Shown: piece by piece, positions 46,533-53,140 of the stretch
Position numbering within the stretch: position 1 is the first letter of the stretch
How the letters are laid out: every line of letters begins with the position of its first letter
Assembly: GCA_013099015.1 (NCBI GenBank)
Contig: CP039998.1
Span: 620,001 to 684,000, forward strand
Length of the DNA stretch: 64,000 nucleotides
Origin: Candidatus Saccharibacteria bacterium oral taxon 488
GTDB lineage: Bacteria; Patescibacteriota; Saccharimonadia; Saccharimonadales; Saccharimonadaceae
Direction of reading: 5' to 3'
The notes under the pieces: model-generated
Database searches by the model: none
What the model saw: only the letters and a program-made list of their open reading frames with translations
What the model was told of the DNA's origin: nothing
Program-made: the position numbers and the translations under genes

Positions 46533-47248
46533 CGATCACGATTATTCAATTGTATCCGCGCGATATGAATCTCTATGGCGACTGGGGCAATACGCTGGCG
46601 CTGAAAAAGCGGCTGGAGTGGCGCGGCTTTACGGTGCGCATTATTGATCATAATCCGGGCGATGCAACTGATTTTACGACGGGAGATATTTTCATCGGCG
46701 GTGGCGGCCAGGATGCCGGGCAAGAACTTATCCAGGACGATTTGCTGGCACGAGCAGATGAGCTACGGCGCTTAGCGGAGAGCGGCGTGCCGATGTTGAT
46801 GATCTGTGGTATGTATCAATTGTTTGGCCGAGCGTTCACCACACACGAGGGACGCGTGATTCGCGGTGCGGGGATTTTGCCACTAGAGACATACGCCAAG
46901 GCAGAGCGCCTGATCGGTAACATCACGCTCGAGAGCGAGGAGTTTGGGCAGATCGTTGGCTATGAAAATCATAGCGGCCAGACGCTGCTCGATGACGGAA
47001 TGTCGCCGCTCGGGCGCGTGGTGCGGGGCGCTGGTAATGATGAGACTGGCCAAATTGAGGGAGCACGGCTACATAATATCGTGGCGACGTACCTGCACGG
47101 GCCAATCTTGCCAAAGAATCCACGGCTCGCCGATTTTTTGATCACCGCGGCACTCACGCGAAAAGGTTATACCGATAAGCTCAGCGCGCTACCCATCGAC
47201 CGCACCGCAGAGCATGCCCAGCGAGTGGCGATGGAGCGAGGGCGATAA
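46529..47248 (+). CDS. gatD: Lipid II isoglutaminyl synthase, GatD glutaminase subunit
   Basis: Class I glutamine amidotransferase supplying ammonia to MurT. 239 residues, normal length. It has YGDWGNTLAL near the start, FIGGGGQD, the nucleophile Cys in LMICGMYQLFG (about 92) and the His in ATYLHGPILPKNP. Translationally coupled to murT by an ATGA overlap. It is the last gene of the region that reads as a uniform chromosome; the sequence character changes within about 80 bp after its stop codon. Confidence 0.93.
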   Translation: MTITIIQLYPRDMNLYGDWGNTLALKKRLEWRGFTVRIIDHNPGDATDFTTGDIFIGGGGQDAGQELIQDDLLARADELRRLAESGVPMLMICGMYQLFGRAFTTHEGRVIRGAGILPLETYAKAERLIGNITLESEEFGQIVGYENHSGQTLLDDGMSPLGRVVRGAGNDETGQIEGARLHNIVATYLHGPILPKNPRLADFLITAALTRKGYTDKLSALPIDRTAEHAQRVAMERGR

Positions 47249-47291
47249 GCCAACCAGATTAGGTTCACATGCAACCTTCTGCGACAAAAAT

Positions 47292-47316
47292 GCCCCCGGA
47301 GCGGAGCTCCGAGGGC
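47292..47316. terminator. Hairpin after gatD
   Basis: CGGAG (47297-47301) pairs with CTCCG (47307-47311), extended by four more pairs after one mismatch. There is no T-tract, so its role as terminator is uncertain. It marks the boundary to the mosaic right arm. Confidence 0.4.
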
Positions 47317-47331
47317 GTGTGTTCGAACAAG

Positions 47332-47976
47332 ATGAGTGTGGTCGGCTACGTCCCCTACCCCTTGAATGAGTCCTCGTTCCTCATCCAGCCGACCCTGCCG
47401 GAGCTGCAGCGGTTGGCTGAGGTGATGGGGTCGCTGCCGACGGACGCACCAGCTGGTGTCTCAGCGATGATCGAGGTAGCGGAACAGCTGCCGACGAACG
47501 CATCGGCTAACGCTGCCCTGATGATCGAGGAGGTGGCTCAGCTGGCGCCTCATGAGGCGGAGCGTGATGCTGTGCGCGTACCGAATGATGTTGCTGTGAC
47601 GTCCAAGCCGGTAATAGCTGCTATGGATGAATATCCTTGCTGCGTCAAGTCTGGGCAGCGGGACGGCACCTCGGATTCCCGTCGGGTGCGGCGCCGGCTT
47701 TCGTCTGAGGCCATTGCCCAGGTGGTGAAACGCTACCGTGCTGGAGCGACGGCAGCGGAGCTTGGTGCTGAACATGGTGTGTCAAAGAACGGCATGCTCA
47801 AGCTGCTGCGTGAGCAAGGGGTGCAGATTCGCGGCAAGTCCCTGCCGACCGCGGTCGTCACCCAAGCCATGCACTTGCACGAGCGTGGCGCGTCGATGCG
47901 TCAGGTGTCGGAGCAGCTGGGCGTCTCGCGCACCGCGCTCAGGCGGAACTTCCGGGAGATGGGGGCTGGGGTGTGA
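47332..47976 (+). CDS. HTH-domain protein, actinobacterial type
   Basis: About 214 residues from ATG 47332 (the frame opens earlier, but through a hairpin). The N-terminal 110 residues are Ala/Pro/Glu-rich with a repeated pattern (SAMIEVAEQLPT, ALMIEEVAQLAP). The C-terminus has two consecutive resolvase/Hin-like helix-turn-helix units (GATAAELGAEHGVSKNGMLKLL and GASMRQVSEQLGVSRTALRR). DNA binding is likely; whether as regulator or recombinase relic is open. Codon use is GC-rich, unlike gatD just upstream. No ribosome site is visible. Confidence 0.55.
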   Translation: MSVVGYVPYPLNESSFLIQPTLPELQRLAEVMGSLPTDAPAGVSAMIEVAEQLPTNASANAALMIEEVAQLAPHEAERDAVRVPNDVAVTSKPVIAAMDEYPCCVKSGQRDGTSDSRRVRRRLSSEAIAQVVKRYRAGATAAELGAEHGVSKNGMLKLLREQGVQIRGKSLPTAVVTQAMHLHERGASMRQVSEQLGVSRTALRRNFREMGAGV

Positions 47977-48201
47977 CGGTAGTCACGATGAGGGGTGATT
48001 GTGGATGGTTCCTCCTTGAGCTAAATCTCGCTTGAAGTACCTACGGTCGCCGGCAACTGGCTCAGCCAGCTGATGTCAATTGACTGCTGGAGTAACCACA
48101 ACAATCCTCAGTCCACGTTTGACTAGGAGGTTTACCAACCGGCCATCACTAAATTCGAACCTTCTGGTGTGACCCAACGACTGGCCGAGTACCATGCGTG
48201 C

Positions 48202-48699
48202 ATGGGATTACTAGATTTCTTTGGGAGAAAGATCCAACACCAACGTGAGTTGGAGCAGCTGTACGACCTTGGCTGTGTTGAGAGTGGACGCTCTCCGGGA
48301 GGATACTGGCGTGACTCGACCTTGAACCGCATGAGCTATGTTTCGATTGGGCGACGAGTAGTTGAAAAAGAACAGGCAAGGGTTGAGCGGGAAACAAAAG
48401 ATCGAGAGTCGCGACGACCCAAGAAGACGGAACAACAGATTCGTGCTTTGTTGGGCCAACTTGCTGCTGATAATTTTTTCGGCCCCAAGTATCGTCAAGG
48501 TAAGCAGGGGCCTCGAGGAAAAGAGGAGCGCATGTATAACGGTCTTCGGGTTCGCACAAAGAGTGGGTATAGCGTTAGCACTGACAGCTATACCACTGAC
48601 GTCATTATCATTGACCCAGAGGATAAAACCGGCAAGTGGCATTTTGTGGTTGACGAGTACGGCGAGATTCTCGTGAACGAATGGCATTCGAATAGATAG
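48202..48699 (+). CDS. Hypothetical protein
   Basis: About 165 residues, soluble, with a basic, Glu/Arg-rich central helix (about 50-80) and a C-terminal beta-rich part (SYTTDVIIIDPEDKTGKWHFVVDEYG). No family recognised. ATG 48202 follows TACCAT (48190-48195) by 6 nt, the spacing of the leaderless genes in the left arm; an alternative Met lies 11 codons upstream. Moderate GC content, unlike the flanking high-GC genes. Confidence 0.45.
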   Translation: MGLLDFFGRKIQHQRELEQLYDLGCVESGRSPGGYWRDSTLNRMSYVSIGRRVVEKEQARVERETKDRESRRPKKTEQQIRALLGQLAADNFFGPKYRQGKQGPRGKEERMYNGLRVRTKSGYSVSTDSYTTDVIIIDPEDKTGKWHFVVDEYGEILVNEWHSNR

Positions 48700-48724
48700 C
48701 TAGATACTGTATACTAGAAATGCT

Positions 48725-49000
48725 ATGCCATGCTATTACATGAGGCAAAAGATTAGCCGGATACGCGAGGAACATGTCCTTTCAGGAGTTTTTCACAGGA
48801 CGCTTATTGCAAGACTTGCTCGTCTTGAAGTGAGTGACCATTATCTTGTTTGCAATAATTGCAAGCATGATCTGCTTGTTCAGCACATCTTGGATAATCT
48901 TGTACCTGATTTAGAATGGCAAGAGTGTCCCTCTCTCAAAGATGAAATGATGTACTCATTGAAGCAGGTCTCGGACTCCCTACAGGAAAACTCAACTTGA
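48725..49000 (+). CDS. Small hypothetical protein
   Basis: 91 residues with a CNNCKHD cysteine pair that could bind metal, and otherwise helical. No family recognised. A TATACT box lies 9 nt before the first ATG, and another in-frame ATG follows five codons later. It ends 5 bp before the palindrome-ended repeat at 49006. The existence of this gene rests on the open frame and promoter only. Confidence 0.35.
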   Translation: MPCYYMRQKISRIREEHVLSGVFHRTLIARLARLEVSDHYLVCNNCKHDLLVQHILDNLVPDLEWQECPSLKDEMMYSLKQVSDSLQENST

Positions 49001-49005
49001 ACCTT

Positions 49006-49083
49006 GAGGCTTATTCACAGCTATCCTTAAGTATGCTTTGAATAGGGGTACTCTGGTTTACGCGTCGCCCATGAATGAGCCTC
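49006..49083 (+). repeat. Palindrome-ended short repeat element, copy 1
   Basis: Begins GAGGCTTATTCACAG and ends with an imperfect complement (ATGAATGAGCCTC). Closely similar over its full 78 bp to 58609-58687 in the same orientation. It has no coding capacity, and the size and ends suggest a MITE-like element. Confidence 0.7.
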
Positions 49084-49121
49084 ATGGCTTCTCCCCAAAA
49101 TCACGCTACGTGAGAGAGAAT

Positions 49122-50237
49122 CTACAAGTTTTTGCCGCGGCCCGATGCCTCGTCATACAAATAGCAAAGCAGACTCACGGCAAACAATGCACCCGTTATC
49201 GCATTGGCCTGCGTAAATTGCTGAGCACTGACCGTATGGACAGTTGCATGCCGATTAAATAGAGCTGGGATAGGGTCACCGCTCCCCGGGTAGAACTTTT
49301 GAAACGCCTGAAACATGGGGGACAGCGCCAGCCACTCCCTAACAAGAAAGTCGTCATACACAGAGAGAGCGTCCTCCATGGTGGAGTAACTAGTATATTT
49401 CTTCCGCTCCTCCTTTCCTAATATTTCAATCGTCAGAGCTTCCACCATCGACGCCGCCAACGCTTGCGCTGGCGCGTAATAGCCCTGATCAATAGACGAG
49501 ATCATCTCCAAGGCATACGCCGCTTGGTCGCGACGCTCAGGAACCTCCGACACCTCACGCAGCTTGTGGCAGCAAGCGACACGTACCTCTGCCCACTTCG
49601 AAACAAGCAGTTTACGGCGGCTATCAGCATCATCAGCCCTCAGCAGTCCTCCGGCAACCTCCTCGTCTGGCACTCCATACAACGCAATCCCATCACAAAA
49701 GATAACCTGCTGTATTTCCGAGAAGGTAAAATCCTTCAGTCTGCACAGGTTTTCGGGAAGCTGCGCCCCCGTCAAACCCTGCCAATCCAAACCTTCAAAA
49801 ACTCTCAGCCAAACGCTCTGTCGCCCAACAAACTGTCGCGTAATTTCTGAGATATCGGGCAGAACTGGCAGAAGGGCGTTCTGAATCAATTTAGCAAACT
49901 TGCTGGATTGATCCCTAAGTACATTCTGCATAGCTTCCAAGGCGCCGGCTTGCATCTTAAAGACTCCAGGATCAAAAGATTGCAAGCCTTTTTCCGCAAT
50001 CCCCTTGAGAGCTTGCGAAAGCTCATCAGAAGGCAAGTTCTTGGCGACGATAGAAGACGGTAATTCAACTGGCGCGTACACGTTCTTAGCCGGTTCAGAG
50101 TCCACAATCCTGCGGGCCATATCAGCATACGGCAAGCTTGGCACTTCAGTTTTCTCCGGATCGGTTCCGGATGACGACTTTTTGGGGCAGGACTCGGTAT
50201 CCACAAGATAAGGGTAGTGCGCAACACGTAATTTCAC
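49122..50237 (-). CDS. Protein of unknown function with C-terminal HEPN-like motif
   Basis: 371 residues, soluble. The N-terminal 70 residues look disordered and the rest is helical. Near the C-terminus FNRHATVH (Arg329 to His334) gives the R-x4-H pattern of HEPN ribonucleases, followed by a helix (NAITGALFAVSLLCYLYDEA) such as closes HEPN-type domains of abortive-infection proteins. This is a pattern match, not a family hit. Moderate GC. It lies just inside the left palindrome-ended repeat, with an XRE regulator upstream on the same strand. Confidence 0.45.
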   Translation of the reverse strand: MKLRVAHYPYLVDTESCPKKSSSGTDPEKTEVPSLPYADMARRIVDSEPAKNVYAPVELPSSIVAKNLPSDELSQALKGIAEKGLQSFDPGVFKMQAGALEAMQNVLRDQSSKFAKLIQNALLPVLPDISEITRQFVGRQSVWLRVFEGLDWQGLTGAQLPENLCRLKDFTFSEIQQVIFCDGIALYGVPDEEVAGGLLRADDADSRRKLLVSKWAEVRVACCHKLREVSEVPERRDQAAYALEMISSIDQGYYAPAQALAASMVEALTIEILGKEERKKYTSYSTMEDALSVYDDFLVREWLALSPMFQAFQKFYPGSGDPIPALFNRHATVHTVSAQQFTQANAITGALFAVSLLCYLYDEASGRGKNL

Positions 50238-50289
50238 TAAACAGAACCCGTGCGGATTGTCACGAGCATCAGTGATGTGGGCCGTCGAG

Positions 50290-50541
50290 CTACCCTTCCA
50301 TTATTAGCCCCCGCACCAGCTCCCCGGCATCCACGTCGAGGCCGCTGGCGATCTTCAGGATGTTGTGGAGGCTGAGGTTGCGCTGCCCACGCTCGACTTG
50401 CCCGATGTAGGTCCAATGCAGTCCTGCTCGTTCGGCCAAGCCTTCCTGGCTGAGCCCCTTCGCCTCCCGGGTGGCACGAACGCGGTCGCCAAAGGCCCCG
50501 GTCACGGGTGACAGGGGCGGCTTCCGCGCAGGATTGGACAC
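50290..50541 (-). CDS. XRE-family transcriptional regulator
   Basis: 83 residues, essentially one Cro/C1-type HTH (AFGDRVRATREAKGLSQEGLAERAGLHWTYIGQVERGQRNLSLHNI read as five helices, about 15-75). High GC and codon choice suggest an actinobacterial source. The start is a GTG in the longest frame; a later start near residue 14 is possible. The upstream 230 bp hold direct repeats of a GACGATNNNTCCTGT-like unit near 50578-50606, possible binding sites, and no other gene I can support. Confidence 0.7.
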   Translation of the reverse strand: MSNPARKPPLSPVTGAFGDRVRATREAKGLSQEGLAERAGLHWTYIGQVERGQRNLSLHNILKIASGLDVDAGELVRGLIMEG

Positions 50542-50776
50542 CTGTCAATCCCAGTCGCCCAAAGACGGAGTATCCAGAGACGATAAGTCCTGTGACGATG
50601 TATCCTGTTAGGACGACCGACGGAAAGGAGACCGCCATGGGTGGCGACTGACCGGCCGCATCATGGCCTCGTGGCGTGATGACAAGAGTCCCAACGAGAC
50701 AGTGAGGGAGGTGACAGCTCATGGGTGGCGAGGGATGATCCAGTAAACCTACACAACGCGTAGATGACGATGCCTG
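50542..50776. other. Intergenic region with direct repeats
   Basis: High-GC spacer. The units GACGATAAGTCCTGT and GACGATGTATCCTGT lie side by side near 50578-50606. Overlapping frames here look like chance: no ribosome site and no domain. Confidence 0.3.
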
Positions 50777-51973
50777 TCAGGCTGCTCGGGCTTGGTGGGC
50801 ATCGTCCTGCGTTGCACCAGATGATCGCTCCCGTTGCTTCTTCAGCGGCAGGTGCTCGCTCTTCAGCTGCCAGACAAAGGTGATGCCTGCTCGCGGTAGC
50901 ACCCAGCCGTCATAGCTAAAGCTGTATGACTGTGCGCCGGCCACCTCGGGAGCTTTCGCGATGCGTGCTCGCTGCGTGCTTGATACATGGTCCACCAGCA
51001 GCATCTGGGCGATCTCGGTATCACGGTAGTCCATTTCCAGCGAGAACCCGCGAACCGGCCGGTCAATGTCGAAGTACACCATGTGGCCGTCCCGCCGTAG
51101 TCGTGACCGGTACGTGAACGACATGACCACGGGCTGCTGAGCGGTGACGATATCCTCACCAATGTCAACCGTGTAAATCTGACTGTGTGTATCGGCGGTG
51201 CGTTCAATTGAGACCGGGCTACCATTCACGCTGAACTCAACCAGGGCGAAGCTCGCTTCGTCGGTCACGTCCAGACCAGTGCCGGATGGCTTGAACCACA
51301 CACTCGTCTCCCCACGCTCAGCCACCATCTGGTCATATCGCTGCCGGTCTGAGACCACAGCAAACTTCCGGAACCGGTGCTTGGGCACGACGGTGTATTC
51401 CCAGCGGACCAGTAAGTCAAAGAAAGGGTTAGGAGCTACGCTCCTAACCCTAGGTATACCTAGGGTCGCGTCGACTCGCGCGTCATACCAGCGCTCCTCG
51501 GCCGTGATCGCCTGGTGCTTAATGTCCCCATAGACTTCCCGCCCGAAGGCCGTATCGCCAAAACGCATGCCCAAACTGTTGACCGCCAGCTCGTCCAACA
51601 GCCGGGGCGTGGCAATCCGCCTGAGATCCTGCGTGTCGAAGCGAAACCCCTCAATCACCGCATCCCGCATCGCCGGCGCCTCATCGTGAATGATCTGGCG
51701 GAACTGGCGAGCGGTGGCAGCTTCCTGATCTTTGCGGAAGGAGTATTCAAACAACGTACCGAGGAGCCCGGCACCAAACAGCGTGCCGCCTAGCTCGCCC
51801 AGTGGCAGTGCGTGCAGCCACGACCAGTCGCCGAGATTGAGGCCAGAAAGCCAGCCATTCAGCATGATGAGCAGCACACCAGCTAGTGTCAGCGCTGTCG
51901 CGAGAAACGCCGCTTTGGTCTTGCGGAGACGAGCGTGAAGCGATGGCTTGTTGTCGGGATTTGGGTGGGGCAT
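50777..51973 (-). CDS. Two-helix membrane protein, function unknown
   Basis: 398 residues. Two transmembrane helices (about 20-45 and 58-80) are followed by a large soluble domain of about 310 residues, rich in beta strands toward the C-terminus (VRGFSLEMDYRD, YSFSYDGWVLPRAG). High GC, actinobacterial style. Codons for TLGIPRVRSVAPNP come from a palindromic DNA element inserted in frame at 51426-51465. A TATAAT sequence lies 11 nt before the ATG. No family recognised. Confidence 0.6.
   Translation of the reverse strand: MPHPNPDNKPSLHARLRKTKAAFLATALTLAGVLLIMLNGWLSGLNLGDWSWLHALPLGELGGTLFGAGLLGTLFEYSFRKDQEAATARQFRQIIHDEAPAMRDAVIEGFRFDTQDLRRIATPRLLDELAVNSLGMRFGDTAFGREVYGDIKHQAITAEERWYDARVDATLGIPRVRSVAPNPFFDLLVRWEYTVVPKHRFRKFAVVSDRQRYDQMVAERGETSVWFKPSGTGLDVTDEASFALVEFSVNGSPVSIERTADTHSQIYTVDIGEDIVTAQQPVVMSFTYRSRLRRDGHMVYFDIDRPVRGFSLEMDYRDTEIAQMLLVDHVSSTQRARIAKAPEVAGAQSYSFSYDGWVLPRAGITFVWQLKSEHLPLKKQRERSSGATQDDAHQARAA
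51426..51465. repeat. Palindromic element inside a coding sequence
   Basis: Two adjoining palindromes: GGGTTAGGAGC (51426-51436) with its complement at 51440-51450 around a 3-nt loop, and the 18-bp CCCTAGGTATACCTAGGG at 51448-51465. The element stays in frame and is translated. Confidence 0.7.
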
Positions 51974-52075
51974 TGCTGGTTATGATTATATACCAGAATG
52001 AAGTGCCCGCATAGGCTTTATGCTATTGCCCAAGGTGGCTATTTCGCGGTAAAATAGATACAAGGAGGATATTAT

Positions 52076-52441
52076 ATGGACGAAATATTGGCGAAGATTA
52101 ATACATTGACAGAGCAGATAGACAAACGCTTTGAAGCTATGGACAAGCGCCTGAACGATCTCGAGAAAGGCCAGGCCGCTATCCGCAAAGACATCAAGAA
52201 CAGCGACGACATCTTCCAGCTGTTTGAACTGAAGACCGATCATAATTTCAAGAAAGTCATGGCCACCCAAAGTGACCTCAAGGCTGAACTGGCTTCGCTG
52301 CGCACCCGCTTATTCCTCGAGGAAGACTCTCGCGAGCACGCCGACACAGTTGGCTGGGACACTCAGGACAAGAAATGGCGAGCGCTGGACAAGCGGCTGC
52401 ATGTGGTTGAGGCTCATCTGGGGCTTGAGTCGGCGGCTTAG
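52076..52441 (+). CDS. Coiled-coil protein, function unknown
   Basis: 121 residues with heptad-like spacing over most of its length (INTLTEQIDKRFEAMDKRL, then LKAELASLRTRLF). Highly charged, no transmembrane segment, probably an oligomeric helical rod. AAGGAGG lies 7 nt before the ATG, one of the better ribosome sites in the right arm. Similar in style to the next gene. No specific family recognised. Confidence 0.6.
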   Translation: MDEILAKINTLTEQIDKRFEAMDKRLNDLEKGQAAIRKDIKNSDDIFQLFELKTDHNFKKVMATQSDLKAELASLRTRLFLEEDSREHADTVGWDTQDKKWRALDKRLHVVEAHLGLESAA

Positions 52442-52463
52442 GGGCGTGATATCAGCGCGTAGC

Positions 52464-52721
52464 ATGAATGATGAACAAGCACTCAAGCTCTACCGCCTCA
52501 TCAAAGATGATATGGATGCCCTTGAGAAGCGTATGAACAATCGGTTTGACGCAGTCGAGCAACAGATTGATGATGTACGCGGGCATATTGATCATCTATA
52601 TGGCGAACAACAGGCGCGTGAAATTGAAGAGAGCGCCATTGGTCATCAACTTGGTCTCCATGAAGAATGGATTGAACAGGCAGCACCCAAGGTGGGTGTA
52701 GCGTATCGGCGAGCAGCGTAG
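52464..52721 (+). CDS. Small coiled-coil protein, function unknown
   Basis: 85 residues. The central part (DDMDALEKRMNNRFDAVEQQ) resembles the repeat region of the preceding coiled-coil gene, so the two may be diverged paralogues. The frame extends upstream through the previous gene in another phase; ATG 52464 is the first start after that gene ends. No clear ribosome site. Ends 26 bp before an IS5-like transposase remnant. Confidence 0.5.
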   Translation: MNDEQALKLYRLIKDDMDALEKRMNNRFDAVEQQIDDVRGHIDHLYGEQQAREIEESAIGHQLGLHEEWIEQAAPKVGVAYRRAA

Positions 52722-52746
52722 GTAGGTAGGAGGTTCGAGCCTTGGG

Positions 52747-52935
52747 GTCAAGTGGTGGCAGTGGCAGAAAACATTCAATGCCACGATCGCCAGCCTCAGA
52801 GCCGGAATCGAACACTGCATCGCCCAACTCAAAAACTGGAAAATCCTCAAAACCGGCTACCGAGGACCACTCCACGAACTTCCCAACATCATCCAAACGA
52901 TCACAAAACTAGAACTCTACAGACTCAGCTGGTAA
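52747..52935 (+). pseudogene. IS5-family transposase remnant (C-terminus)
   Basis: One frame reads FNATIASLRAGIEHCIAQLK, then NWKILKTGYRGPLHELPNII, to a TAA at 52933-52935. This matches the C-terminal helix and Glu of IS5-type (DDE_Tnp_4-like) transposases (ERxIAxLKNWxIL). The N-terminal two thirds are missing. A GTGAATAACC string just after the stop may be the old element end. Confidence 0.65.
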
Positions 52936-52954
52936 CCCTCGTGAATAACCCCCT

Positions 52955-53140
52955 AAAGAGTTCAGACGGCGGATCGTTTTGAAGGTTATTGGGAAGTCTC
53001 GCATGATTAGTGACGTAGCGAAGTCTTACGGTCTGGCCACGCAAACCCTGGGAAACTTGGTGCGTCAGGTCATTGCTGGTCTCGCTTCGGTTCCGCGTTA
53101 TCTCGGGAGGATCAGTTATCGCGTCGCGCTGGTGAAGTGA
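52955..53140 (+). pseudogene. IS3-family OrfA remnant
   Basis: One frame reads KEFRRRIVLKVIGKSRMISD followed by VAKSYGLATQTLGNLVRQ, the N-terminal HTH of IS3-type OrfA, then departs from the family and stops at TGA 53138-53140. No start, no OrfB. Its 3' end overlaps the end of the helicase gene on the other strand. Confidence 0.6.

Noticed and set aside
47269..47331. Earlier start for the HTH gene, including a serine-recombinase reading
   Set aside because: The earlier Met codons precede or run through a hairpin. MSVVGYV looks like a recombinase start, but the catalytic Ser region does not follow, so I call only an HTH protein.
50237..50722. 161-codon minus-strand frame overlapping the XRE gene
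   Set aside because: Composition is Pro/Arg/Gly-rich in its second half and it shares DNA with the well-supported HTH gene in another frame.
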